Counted from the stretch's first letter, positions 1 to 7,144 are shown. The stretch: 11,023 nt of DNA from an uncultured bacterium (GCA_903861235.1 CAIOTP010000096.1:1-11023); one strand, 5' to 3'. Notes: generated from the letters alone by a model not told the origin. Numbers and translations: made by a program.

Positions 1-1257
1 CGGGTCGGTGAGACCGCCCATCCGGAAGGCCGGCGTGGGGCTGGCGGGACCGGCGATCACATGGCAATTCTCGAAGGCCCGGTCGAACTCGGCCTTGATC
101 AGCCTGCGCACCTTGAGCGCCCGGCCGTAGTAGGCGTCGTAGTAGCCGGCGCTCAGCACATAGGTGCCCAGCATGATGCGACGCTGCACCTCGGGGCCGA
201 AGCCCTCGCCGCGGCTCTCCGCGTACAGGTCGTCCAGGGACTGTCCGGGGCGTGCCTTCGCGCGGTGGCCGTATCGGATGCCGTCGAAGCGGGCCAGGTT
301 TGCGCTCGCCTCCGCGGGCGCGATCACGTAGTAGGTGCTGATGCCCACGTCGGTCAGCGGCAGCTCCACCGGCACCAGGGTGGCACCGGCCTTCACCAGC
401 CGGTCGAGCGAGGCCTGCACGCACGCGTTCACGTCGACATCATTGGCCTCGCTGAGATACTGCGAGGGCACGCCCACGCGCAGGCCGTCGATCGGCCGGT
501 CGAGAGCCTCCAGGGGGTCCTCGACCGCGTTGGGGGCGCTCGTGCTGTCGCGAGGATCCACACCGGCCATGCAGGCATAGGCCAGGGCCGCGTCGCGCAC
601 GGAGTTGGCGAGTGGACCGATCTGGTCCAGGCTGCTGCCGAAGGCCACCAGTCCATGGCGACTGATCCGGCCGTAGGTGGGCTTGAAGCCCACGCAGCCG
701 CAGAGCGATGCGGGCTGACGGATGCTGCCGCCGGTGTCGCTGCCCAGGGCCACGCCGCACAGGCCGGCCGCCGCGGCCGATGCGCTGCCGCCGCTGCTGC
801 CGCCCGGCACACGGCCGGTGTCCCAGGGGTTTCGCACGGGACCCCAGGCGCACTGCTCGCTGCTGCTGCCCATGGCGAACTCGTCCAGATTGGTCTTGCC
901 CATCACCACGGCGCCGGCGGTGCGGAGACGCTCCACGGCGGTGGCGTCGAAGGGCGAGCGATAGTGCTCCAGCATGCGGCTCGAGCAGGTGGTCCGCCCC
1001 AGCCGCGTGGCGATGTTGTCCTTCACGGCCACCGGCACACCCGCCATGGGACCCGGATCCTGCCCCGCGGCGATGCGCCGATCCACGGCCTCCGCCTGCT
1101 CCATGGCCTCCGCCTCGAGGATCTCGTGGAACGCGTTCAGCGCCGCGTTGGCGGCGCGTGCCCGGTCGATCGCCCACCGCACCACGTCCACGGCCTTGGT
1201 CTGGCGGGAGCGCACGGCGTCGCGCATGGCGGTGGCGTCGGTGAACGCGGCGCTCAC
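1..1257 (-). CDS. gatA: Glutamyl-tRNA(Gln)/aspartyl-tRNA(Asn) amidotransferase subunit A, 3' end cut by window edge
   Basis: This is the amidase subunit of GatCAB. It hydrolyses glutamine and supplies ammonia to GatB, which converts misacylated Glu-tRNA(Gln) and/or Asp-tRNA(Asn) to the correct aminoacyl-tRNA in the cytoplasm. The window holds 419 codons; the family is usually about 480-490 residues, so roughly 65 C-terminal residues lie outside. The amidase-signature triad is complete: Lys79 in PVAVKDNI, cis-Ser154 in PGGSSGG and nucleophile Ser178 in GSDTGGSIRQPAS. These numbers agree with those I recall for the Staphylococcus aureus enzyme, which supports the GTG start at 1257. That start overlaps the gatC stop as GTGA and has a GGAGG ribosome site at 1262-1266, inside gatC, so the two are probably translationally coupled. 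GatB is not in the window. Which tRNA(s) the enzyme serves cannot be told from here. Confidence 0.97.
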   Translation of the reverse strand, partial: MSAAFTDATAMRDAVRSRQTKAVDVVRWAIDRARAANAALNAFHEILEAEAMEQAEAVDRRIAAGQDPGPMAGVPVAVKDNIATRLGRTTCSSRMLEHYRSPFDATAVERLRTAGAVVMGKTNLDEFAMGSSSEQCAWGPVRNPWDTGRVPGGSSGGSASAAAAGLCGVALGSDTGGSIRQPASLCGCVGFKPTYGRISRHGLVAFGSSLDQIGPLANSVRDAALAYACMAGVDPRDSTSAPNAVEDPLEALDRPIDGLRVGVPSQYLSEANDVDVNACVQASLDRLVKAGATLVPVELPLTDVGISTYYVIAPAEASANLARFDGIRYGHRAKARPGQSLDDLYAESRGEGFGPEVQRRIMLGTYVLSAGYYDAYYGRALKVRRLIKAEFDRAFENCHVIAGPASPTPAFRMGGLTDP

Positions 1258-1562
1258 GATTCCTCCGCCAGCACCTTGGGCACCGCCAGGAAGCGGCCCT
1301 CGACCGCCGGGGCGTTGCGCAGCAGATCCTCGATGGCCAGGCAGGGGCCCGGCTCGTCGGCATCCAGCCGGTTCGCATGGTCGAAGGGCGTGGTCATGGG
1401 CTCCACGCCCTCCACGTCGATGGCCTTCAGCTTGGCCACATGTCCGAGCACACCCGACATCTGCGAGCGGAGGGCCTCCAGGCGGTCCGCCGGAATGGCC
1501 AGACGGGCCAGCTTCGCCACATGGGCCGTCTCCTTCGCGGTCAGTGGGTGCGCCTCGCTCAT
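1254..1562 (-). CDS. gatC: Glutamyl-tRNA(Gln)/aspartyl-tRNA(Asn) amidotransferase subunit C
   Basis: This small subunit wraps around the GatA-GatB interface and stabilises the amidotransferase. The protein has 102 residues, close to the family norm of about 95-100. It shows the usual GatC pattern: an N-terminal helix with HVAKLARLAIP (about residues 14-24), a helical middle section, then VEGVEPMTTP (about 50-59) and a C-terminal segment ending near FLAVPKVL. The start is ATG at 1560-1562. No Shine-Dalgarno sequence is visible upstream, and a -10-like TACACT lies 10 bases before the start, so the message may be nearly leaderless. It is the first gene of the gatCA pair, and its TGA stop overlaps the gatA GTG start. 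Confidence 0.95.
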   Translation of the reverse strand: MSEAHPLTAKETAHVAKLARLAIPADRLEALRSQMSGVLGHVAKLKAIDVEGVEPMTTPFDHANRLDADEPGPCLAIEDLLRNAPAVEGRFLAVPKVLAEES

Positions 1563-1613
1563 GAAGGCGGCGAGTGTATCGGTGTCGCGAATCCACCCGC
1601 TACGCTCTCACGC
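1563..1613. promoter_or_regulatory. Divergent gatC / ROK kinase promoter gap
   Basis: This 51-base gap separates two divergently transcribed genes, so it should hold both promoters. The visible candidates are -10-like hexamers only: TACACT on the minus strand (1573-1578), ending 10 bases before gatC, and TACGCT on the plus strand (1601-1606), ending 7 bases before the kinase ATG. Neither has a convincing TTGACA-like -35 element at normal spacing. Neither gene has a Shine-Dalgarno sequence here. Promoter presence follows from gene layout; the exact elements are inference. Confidence 0.4.
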
Positions 1614-2597
1614 ATGGGCAAGTTTCGCAGCGACGGCCCCGTGATCGGGGTGGATCTCGGCGGCACCAACATGGCCATCGGCGTGGTCGACGAGAAGGGC
1701 CGCGTGATGGGTCGCTGCAAGCGCAAGACCAAGGCCATGGAGGGTCGGGACCGCGTGCTGGCGCGCCTGGTGGAGGGCGTCGAGCGCGCCTGCGAGGAGG
1801 CCAAGGTCCCCATGAAGTCCATCGCCGGCGTGGGTGTGGGCGCCCCGAGCGCGGTCGACTGGGACAAGGGCGTGGTGATCCACGCCGGCAACCTGGGCTG
1901 GAAGCGATTGCCGCTGCGCGAGATCCTGGAGAAGAAGCTGGACCTGCCCGTGGTGGTCGACAACGACGTGAACGTGGCGGCGTTCGGCGAAAGCCGGGTG
2001 GGCGCAGGCAAGGGCAAGGGTGACCTGCTGGCCGTCTGGGTCGGCACCGGCATCGGTGGCGGGTTCATCCTGGATGGGAAGCTCTATCGTGGACAACTCC
2101 ACACCGCTGGCGAGATCGGCCACGTGGTCATGTTCCCCGGCGCCGGGCCGGGGCACCGGAAGCTGGAGGAACACTGCAGCCGCACGGCCATGGTGCGCAG
2201 CATGCTCATGCTGCTGGGCCACTACCCGGACTCCATGCTCCGGGAGTTCCTCAAGGGTCAGGACGAAGGCGAGCCCTCGATCGGCAGTGGCGTGATCGCC
2301 GAGTGCCTGCAGAAGGGTGATCCTCTGGTCACCTCCGTGGTGAACGCCTCGGCGGACCTGCTGGGGCTGGCCATCGCCAACTTCCTCACGGTGCTCAGCC
2401 TGCCCACGGTCATCCTGGGCGGCGGCGTGACCGAGGCGCTGGGCAAGCCCTGGGTGCACCGCGTGCGCGAGAGCGTGGAGCAGCATGTCTTCCCGTCGAG
2501 CCTGCAGAAGTGCGAGATCCGCGCCAGCGAACTCGGCGACGACGCGGGTCTGCTGGGCGCCGCCATGCTGGCCCGCGAGACGCTCGGCAGCCGCTGA
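1614..2597 (+). CDS. ROK-family sugar kinase, probably glucokinase-like
   Basis: A 327-residue cytoplasmic kinase of the ROK family that probably phosphorylates glucose or a related hexose with ATP. The N-terminal phosphate-binding loop is DLGGTN (14-19). The catalytic Asp is most likely Asp118 in VDNDVN (115-120). The second glycine-rich ATP motif is VGTGIGGG (143-150), and the sugar-binding EIGH motif is at 167-170. ILGGGV (267-272) is the C-terminal adenosine-side loop. His170 is kept, but the CxCGxxGC cysteine cluster that normally follows and binds structural zinc is not present; only Cys188 lies nearby. The ATG at 1614 places DLGGTN at the usual distance from the start; the open frame extends further upstream but would run into gatC on the other strand. 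Substrate could also be N-acetylglucosamine or N-acetylmannosamine, or the protein could have drifted from kinase function, though its active-site motifs look intact. Confidence 0.9.
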   Translation: MGKFRSDGPVIGVDLGGTNMAIGVVDEKGRVMGRCKRKTKAMEGRDRVLARLVEGVERACEEAKVPMKSIAGVGVGAPSAVDWDKGVVIHAGNLGWKRLPLREILEKKLDLPVVVDNDVNVAAFGESRVGAGKGKGDLLAVWVGTGIGGGFILDGKLYRGQLHTAGEIGHVVMFPGAGPGHRKLEEHCSRTAMVRSMLMLLGHYPDSMLREFLKGQDEGEPSIGSGVIAECLQKGDPLVTSVVNASADLLGLAIANFLTVLSLPTVILGGGVTEALGKPWVHRVRESVEQHVFPSSLQKCEIRASELGDDAGLLGAAMLARETLGSR

Positions 2598-2598
2598 A

Positions 2599-2628
2599 CG
2601 TCCCGAACGAGGGACGGGCCTGTTTATT
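2599..2628 (+). terminator. Candidate intrinsic terminator after the ROK kinase
   Basis: Two bases after the kinase stop, CGTCCC (2599-2604) can pair with GGGACG (2611-2616) around a 6-base loop. Four bases later comes TGTTTATT (2621-2628). The stem is short and the T tract is interrupted, so this is a moderate candidate. The position between convergent genes supports it. Confidence 0.45.
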
Positions 2629-2629
2629 G

Positions 2630-2656
2630 GACTCGCATGCAGGCCTGTGGCGAGTC
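2630..2656. repeat. 7-bp inverted repeat in the convergent gap
   Basis: GACTCGC (2630-2636) is the exact reverse complement of GCGAGTC (2650-2656), with a 13-base loop that contains the palindrome CAGGCCTG. It lies directly next to the stop codon of the Nif3-like gene on the minus strand. Read from that strand it is followed by CAATAAACAG rather than a T run, so it would not be a classic terminator for that gene. It could block 3' exonucleases or act as a transcript end for either neighbour. Confidence 0.45.
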
Positions 2657-3775
2657 TCAGGCCTGCCGCGCCGGCGGCGCGTCGACCTTGCTGACCATCA
2701 ACTTCACGCCAGGAACATGGGGCTCGAGCAGCCGTGCCAGCGTGGGCAGGTAGCCCCGCTCGGTCTGCGTGTGTCCGGCCAGCAGCAGGTCGCAGCCCCG
2801 AGCCCGTGCGGCGAGCTGGTCATGATGCCGGGCCTCGCCGGTCACGAAGAGCGTGCAGCCCTGGTCCGCGGCCACGGCCAGCAGCGAGAAGCCCGCGCCG
2901 GGCACCACACCCACTCGACGATGCTTCCGGCCGCGTCGGCGCTCCACCGCCTGGATCGAACCCGCGGGAAGCCGAAGCGCGGCTCGCAACCTTCGGGCCG
3001 CCTCGGCGGCCGTCACGGGTCGCTGCAGGTCCACCACGCGGCCGTGGCCCTGGGCGGGATCCGCGTCGCTTTCGAGCGCGTGGACCTCGAAGGCGGGCTC
3101 CTCGTAGGGGTGAGCCTGACGCAGCGCGCGCACCACCGTAGCGCGCTCGCGGCGGCCGCAGACCATCTCCAGCCTGACTTCCTCCACCCGTTCGAGCCGG
3201 CCGCGCATGCCCACGGTGGGGTTGGTTCGCTCTCCGCCGAGGAAGGTCCCATGTCCGGGGGACTCGAAGCTGCATTGCGTGTAGGCCCCGATGCGCCCGG
3301 CGCCCGCCTTCGCCATGGCCTCGCGCACCACCTGCACCGCGTAGGCGGGCACGAAGGTGATCACCTTCAGCTGCTCGCCAGGGCGGTGCATGGCCGCAGG
3401 CTCGATCGGCCTTCGCTCGCCCGCGCCAAGCAGGCTGCCAAGCCAGTCCGTCACGCCACCCCGCACGGCGTCGAGCGCCGTGTGAGGGCTCAGCAGCGCC
3501 ACGCCCCGTTCGGCGCACTTCAGCAGCAGGGCCCCGCGCGGATCCAAGCTGGTCAGGCGCGAGATCGGATCGAAGATGGGCGGGTGGTAGGCCACCACCG
3601 CCTGGCACTTCAGGCGAAGCGCCTCCGCCAGCGTCTCCTCCGTCAGGTCGATGCACAGCAGCGCCCGACGCAGCGGGCGTGAAGGGTCGCCCATGAGCAG
3701 CCCCACCTTGTCCCAGTCCGCCGCCAGTCGCGAGGGCGCGACGGCCTCCATGGCCAGAGCCAGTTCGCCGATCAT
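2657..3775 (-). CDS. Nif3-like dinuclear metal centre protein with PII-like insert
   Basis: A 372-residue member of the Nif3/YbgI/YqfO family, ring-shaped oligomers with a two-metal site per subunit. The biological role is poorly defined; some members are annotated as GTP cyclohydrolase 1 type 2, which should be treated with caution. Family marks seen are WDKVGLLMGD (21-30), YHPPIF (63-68), SPHTALD (96-102), TGEARHHD (312-319) and GHTQTERGYL (334-343). Between the two halves, about residues 132-235, sits the PII/CutA-like insert with YTQCSF, TFLGGERTNPTVG and HPYEEPAFE, which marks the long YqfO-type architecture. The first metal motif is YHPPIF rather than the common bacterial HHPLIF. The ATG at 3775 overlaps the stop of the upstream membrane-protein gene as ATGA, and no ribosome site is visible, so translation is probably coupled. 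Confidence 0.92.
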   Translation of the reverse strand: MIGELALAMEAVAPSRLAADWDKVGLLMGDPSRPLRRALLCIDLTEETLAEALRLKCQAVVAYHPPIFDPISRLTSLDPRGALLLKCAERGVALLSPHTALDAVRGGVTDWLGSLLGAGERRPIEPAAMHRPGEQLKVITFVPAYAVQVVREAMAKAGAGRIGAYTQCSFESPGHGTFLGGERTNPTVGMRGRLERVEEVRLEMVCGRRERATVVRALRQAHPYEEPAFEVHALESDADPAQGHGRVVDLQRPVTAAEAARRLRAALRLPAGSIQAVERRRGRKHRRVGVVPGAGFSLLAVAADQGCTLFVTGEARHHDQLAARARGCDLLLAGHTQTERGYLPTLARLLEPHVPGVKLMVSKVDAPPARQA

Positions 3776-4683
3776 GCGGGCAGGCTAGCGGCTGGAGCGT
3801 CCGGGAGCGGCTTGCCGCACTCCGAGCACACGGTCGAGCCGCTGCGGCACGGGTAGCCGCAGTGCACGCACGCCTTGCGGATCCAGTGCAGCCGTGCCTC
3901 GCGCGTCCACAGCAGCACCAGCATGGGGCCGCACAGCACCGCCAGCATCACCGTGCCCGCCACGATCGACCACCAGCTGAGCCAGTCGCACCAGCAGTCG
4001 CTCTTCCGCGAGGCGAGGGCGTAGGTGGGCGCGGCCAGCGCCAGCTCCACGCAGGTGCCCGCGAAGAGCCATCGCACGAGGCGATGCACGCGGTCGGGTG
4101 GACCATGGCGACCGCCTCGGGCCAGCGCGCGAGTCCAGAGGAATCCCGCCAGGCCCCAGATGGCGAGCATCAGCCCGTAGAACTTCCATTCGCCCAGCGA
4201 CCGCAGGAGGTCGTCCCCGCTCCAGTGTCGGGCGAGCATCCGAGCCATATCGAAGAGCACCAGCAGGATCGCCAGGGCCAGCAGGCCTCCGAGGCTGCCT
4301 GCGCCCACGATCGACCATCGCAGCGGAATGCCCGACGGTCGATGCCGTTGCATGCCGACCAGAGGCGCCAACATGAGCAGGGGAGACACGACCAGCCCGG
4401 CCACGAACGGCCACGCGAGCAGGGCCGCCTGAGCCCTGTTTTCCTGGAAGGCGAGCACGCTCGTCACCGCGACGATCGCGGACCACCAGACCTGAAGGAA
4501 TTCCAAGAGGAACGGCGCCAGTCCGGGCATGCTGCCCGGGCCGTGATGGATCACCTTGCCCACGGCGACCGCCAAGGTGCCGAAGAAGGTTCCCACCAGC
4601 AGCGCGGTCACCCACATGCCGAGCAGCAGCCCGGCAAGCACCGCGACCCTCCGACCGCCGTGCGCGTGGGCGATCGAAATCAC
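3772..4683 (-). CDS. Multi-pass membrane protein with C-terminal cysteine ribbon, function unknown
   Basis: I do not recognise a functional family. The 303-residue protein has about seven hydrophobic stretches likely to span the membrane (roughly residues 13-37, 64-80, 86-110, 122-145, 167-187, 203-224 and 236-260). It ends in a hydrophilic tail with two cysteine pairs, CVHCGY (272-277) and CSECG (286-290), a probable zinc ribbon facing the cytoplasm. Tails of this kind on otherwise unrelated membrane proteins are frequent in Planctomycetota. A CWC motif (230-232) and WLSWW (234-238) precede the last span. The start is GTG at 4683, 22 bases after the stop of the Bax1-like gene, without a clear ribosome site. 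The stop overlaps the Nif3-like start by 4 bases, so the three genes probably form one transcription unit; that does not establish a shared function. Confidence 0.8.
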   Translation of the reverse strand: MISIAHAHGGRRVAVLAGLLLGMWVTALLVGTFFGTLAVAVGKVIHHGPGSMPGLAPFLLEFLQVWWSAIVAVTSVLAFQENRAQAALLAWPFVAGLVVSPLLMLAPLVGMQRHRPSGIPLRWSIVGAGSLGGLLALAILLVLFDMARMLARHWSGDDLLRSLGEWKFYGLMLAIWGLAGFLWTRALARGGRHGPPDRVHRLVRWLFAGTCVELALAAPTYALASRKSDCWCDWLSWWSIVAGTVMLAVLCGPMLVLLWTREARLHWIRKACVHCGYPCRSGSTVCSECGKPLPDAPAASLPA

Positions 4684-4705
4684 GCCGTGGCTCGACGAAG
4701 CTCCG

Positions 4706-5521
4706 TCAATCCCGCTTTCCGCCGAAGATCATGGCCAGGCGGAACACGAGCTTCAGGCTCTCCAAGTAGATCCACACCAGGCTCACCACCAGCCCATAGG
4801 CCAGGTACCACTCCGAGCTGGACGGCACACCCGCGGCGACCGCCTCGTCCACCTGCTGGATGTCGGCCACCAGCGTGAGTGCAGCCACCACCAGGATCAC
4901 GCCGTTGATGGCCAGTCCGATCAGGGCCGCGTTGCTGGAGCCGGTCTGGGTGGGAAGGCTGATGAACGCCGTGCTCACACCGAACAGGCTGAGCACGAAG
5001 GAGACCAGATAGGTGATCGCGATGCCCAGCACCGCGCACCACAGGATGAACGCTCCGCGCTGGCTGATGCGGATCGCGCCGCTCCGGTACAGGATCAGGC
5101 ATGCCGCCGTGACTCCGGCGGTCACCAGGAACGCCTGCAGGGCCACGCCACCGGTCAGCTGGATGCCCTTGGCGGCCAGCATGCGGTCCAGCACCAGCGA
5201 GATGGCGCCCAGGAAGAAACCCTGGCTGGCGGCGTACACCGGGGTGAGCACCGCGGCCCAGGCCGGGCGGCCCCAGAGGGCGAAGCCCACCGCCAGCGAC
5301 GCCACGAAGGAGACCAGGTTCACGATCCCCAGCAGGCCGGGGTTGGCCGCCACCACGGAGTGCCCCATGGCTCCAAAGGCCACCGCCACCGCCAGGCAGA
5401 GGCTGGTCTTGTTGATGACCCCGGACACCGAGGCGGCGTCGCGGCTTTGGGAGGCGTTGCGCAGGGCGGGACCCAGACGGCCGTCCGCCAGCACCGGATT
5501 CGAGGATTCGAGAAGGCTCAT
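4706..5521 (-). CDS. Bax inhibitor-1/YccA-type membrane protein
   Basis: A 271-residue inner-membrane protein of the bacterial Bax inhibitor-1/YccA-like group. Related proteins are calcium leak channels or modulators of membrane proteases; the role of this branch is not established. It begins with SSNPV (6-10), typical of this branch, followed by VINKTSL (35-41) at the start of the first span. Seven hydrophobic segments are visible at about 40-57, 62-82, 86-113, 125-147, 156-181, 200-219 and 237-260. Conserved-looking features include TPVYAASQGFFLG (93-105), Asp220 and Glu237 around the loop before the last span, and EWYLAYGL (237-244). I chose ATG 5521 because SSNPV normally lies close to the N terminus; an in-frame start at 5560 would add 13 residues not typical of the family. 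It is the first gene of a three-gene minus-strand cluster. Confidence 0.88.
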   Translation of the reverse strand: MSLLESSNPVLADGRLGPALRNASQSRDAASVSGVINKTSLCLAVAVAFGAMGHSVVAANPGLLGIVNLVSFVASLAVGFALWGRPAWAAVLTPVYAASQGFFLGAISLVLDRMLAAKGIQLTGGVALQAFLVTAGVTAACLILYRSGAIRISQRGAFILWCAVLGIAITYLVSFVLSLFGVSTAFISLPTQTGSSNAALIGLAINGVILVVAALTLVADIQQVDEAVAAGVPSSSEWYLAYGLVVSLVWIYLESLKLVFRLAMIFGGKRD

Positions 5522-5529
5522 GGGTCGGC

Positions 5530-5535
5530 ATTCTA
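5530..5535 (-). promoter_or_regulatory. Possible -10 element for the Bax1-like gene
   Basis: TAGAAT on the minus strand, a 5/6 match to TATAAT, ends 8 bases before the chosen ATG at 5521. If used, transcription would begin at or next to the start codon, giving a leaderless message, which fits the absence of a well-spaced Shine-Dalgarno sequence. No good -35 element is present at 16-18 bases upstream. Confidence 0.3.
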
Positions 5536-5575
5536 GCCCCTTCGGAATTCCGCCTTCCATTCAGGTGGCGCGAAC

Positions 5576-5604
5576 TTGACGCGGGGCGTCCCAGAATCCA
5601 TCGT
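5576..5604 (+). promoter_or_regulatory. Weak candidate promoter for phoH
   Basis: TTGACG (5576-5581) is a 5/6 match to the -35 consensus. The hexamer at 17-base spacing, CATCGT (5599-5604), is a poor -10. The gap between the divergent Bax1-like and phoH genes must contain a phoH promoter. If this one is used, the TTG at 5681 rather than that at 5576 would be the start, with a leader of about 70 bases. Confidence 0.2.
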
Positions 5605-5667
5605 TCAGGCGTCCCTCGAGCCGATACAACGGGAGTCGGTTCCTTGGACACTGGGTCGCCGTTTCAC

Positions 5668-5673
5668 AGGGGT
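5668..5673 (+). promoter_or_regulatory. Ribosome binding site deciding the phoH TTG start
   Basis: AGGGGT lies 7 bases before the TTG at 5681, in frame with the PIN-PhoH protein. A rival site, AGGTGG (5563-5568), lies 7 bases before another in-frame TTG at 5576, so the choice is not settled. I prefer 5681 because the extra 35 residues show no domain and the first possible promoter overlaps 5576. Confidence 0.45.
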
Positions 5674-5680
5674 CAACACC

Positions 5681-7144
5681 TTGAAGCACGTTCCGAACGC
5701 CGCGCAGCGGCAGCCGTCCGAGTCAGGTTCGCACCAGGTCAAGCAGGAGGTCGGCACGGGGGGTGGTTCCGCCACGCGGAAGCACTTCGTGCTGGACACC
5801 AACGTGCTGCTGCACAACCCGAACTCGCTCTACAAGTTCGACGAGCACGAGGTGGTCATCCCGCTCCAGGTCATCGAGGAGCTTGACCAGTTCAAGAAGA
5901 ACAACGACGAGACCGGTCGCAACGCCCGCTCGGTGATCCGGTCGCTGGACAAGCTCCGCTCGATCGGCCGCCTCTTCGAGGGCGTGGTCTGGAACGAACA
6001 GGGTGGCGTGATCCGCATCGAGCGGTGCGACCGCACCACGCCGTTTGCGCTCGACCTGGACAGCGCCGACAACCGCATCCTGGGCGTGGCGCACCGCCTG
6101 CACGAGGCCGGCAACCGCACGATCTTCATCAGCAAGGACATCAACGCACGCGTGAAGTGCGACGCGCTCGGCATTCCGAGCGAGGACTTTGAGGCCGACC
6201 GCGTGGACGCGGACTGGCTCTACACGGGCTACGCCACGCTGAGATGCCCGGGCGACACGATCGACGAGCTCTACCAGGAGCGTCAGCTGAGCCTCGAGCA
6301 GCTCGAAGGCCTGGTGCTGAAGACCCCCGAGGGGATGGAGCTGGCACCGCATGACCTGGTCGCCAACCAGTTCGTGGCCCTGCACGACGACGCCGACGAG
6401 AGCCACACCGGTCTGGCCCGCGTGCTGGCCGACACCGGGCACCTGATCCCGGTGGTCGGGCCGCGCAAGCCGGTGTACGGCATCATGGCCCGCAACCTGC
6501 AGCAGACCATGGCGCTCGACCTGCTGCTGGACGACGAGGTGCGGCTGGTCTCGCTCATCGGCCCCGCCGGCACCGGCAAGACGCTCATGGCCATCGCCGC
6601 CGGCATGCACAAGGTGTTCCGCGAGGAACGCTTCGACAAGCTGCTGGTGGCCCGACCGATCATGCCGCTGGGCCGTGACATCGGCTTCCTGCCGGGCGAC
6701 AAGGACGAGAAGCTGAGCCTGTGGATGCAGCCGATCTTCGACAACGTGAGCTACCTGCTCAGCACGCGCGGTGGCGGGGGCAGCGACGCCGACAGCCGAA
6801 CCGCCGAGCAGCGCATGGACCAGCTCGTGGCCGGCGGCAAGCTGGTCATGGAGCCGCTGACCTACATCCGCGGACGCAGCATCCCCCACCAGTTCATGAT
6901 CGTGGACGAGGCGCAGAACCTGTCGCCCCACGAGGTGAAGACCATCGTGAGCCGCGTGGGCGAGGGGACCAAGATCGTGCTGGCGGGCGACATCGGCCAG
7001 ATCGACAATCCCTACCTCGACGCCGCCAGCAACGGTCTCTCGCACCTGATCGAGCGCATGAAGGGCCAGCGCATCGCGGGCCACGTGACCATGAGCAAGA
7101 CGGAGCGCAGCGAGCTGGCCAGCCTGGCGGCCGACATGCTGTGA
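5681..7144 (+). CDS. phoH: PIN-domain PhoH-like ATPase (PhoH2 type)
   Basis: A 487-residue cytoplasmic protein joining an N-terminal PIN ribonuclease-type domain to a PhoH ATPase, the arrangement known as PhoH2, for which RNA unwinding and cleavage have been described. A loose polar N-terminal tail (1-33) leads into the PIN domain, with FVLDTNVLLH (36-45), the acidic EELD (66-69), Asp130 in SADN, and ISKDIN (150-155); its acidic metal-binding residues look intact. The ATPase half has Walker A GPAGTGKT (294-301), VARPIMPLG (323-331), the loop GFLPGDKDEKL (335-345), Walker B FMIVDEAQN (405-413) and LAGDIGQID (434-442). A Gly/Asp/Ser-rich insert at about 363-374 interrupts the ATPase core. There is no ATG near the start; TTG 5681 has a good ribosome site, but TTG 5576 is a possible alternative giving 522 residues. 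It is transcribed alone, divergent from the Bax1-like gene and convergent with the cobalamin protein. Confidence 0.93.
   Translation: MKHVPNAAQRQPSESGSHQVKQEVGTGGGSATRKHFVLDTNVLLHNPNSLYKFDEHEVVIPLQVIEELDQFKKNNDETGRNARSVIRSLDKLRSIGRLFEGVVWNEQGGVIRIERCDRTTPFALDLDSADNRILGVAHRLHEAGNRTIFISKDINARVKCDALGIPSEDFEADRVDADWLYTGYATLRCPGDTIDELYQERQLSLEQLEGLVLKTPEGMELAPHDLVANQFVALHDDADESHTGLARVLADTGHLIPVVGPRKPVYGIMARNLQQTMALDLLLDDEVRLVSLIGPAGTGKTLMAIAAGMHKVFREERFDKLLVARPIMPLGRDIGFLPGDKDEKLSLWMQPIFDNVSYLLSTRGGGGSDADSRTAEQRMDQLVAGGKLVMEPLTYIRGRSIPHQFMIVDEAQNLSPHEVKTIVSRVGEGTKIVLAGDIGQIDNPYLDAASNGLSHLIERMKGQRIAGHVTMSKTERSELASLAADML

Noticed and set aside
61..1644. A 527-residue plus-strand open frame opposite gatA and gatC
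   Set aside because: It is antisense to clear GatA and GatC, has no recognisable domain, and overlaps the kinase start. It is a GC-driven shadow.
5745..5751. A perfect AGGAGGT Shine-Dalgarno-like sequence inside the start of phoH
   Set aside because: No in-frame start codon follows at suitable spacing; the GTG at 5763 is out of frame and opens only a Ser/Thr/Arg-rich shadow frame.
5723..7084. A 453-residue minus-strand open frame opposite phoH
   Set aside because: It is antisense to PIN and Walker motifs that are intact on the plus strand, and its composition is typical of shadow frames.
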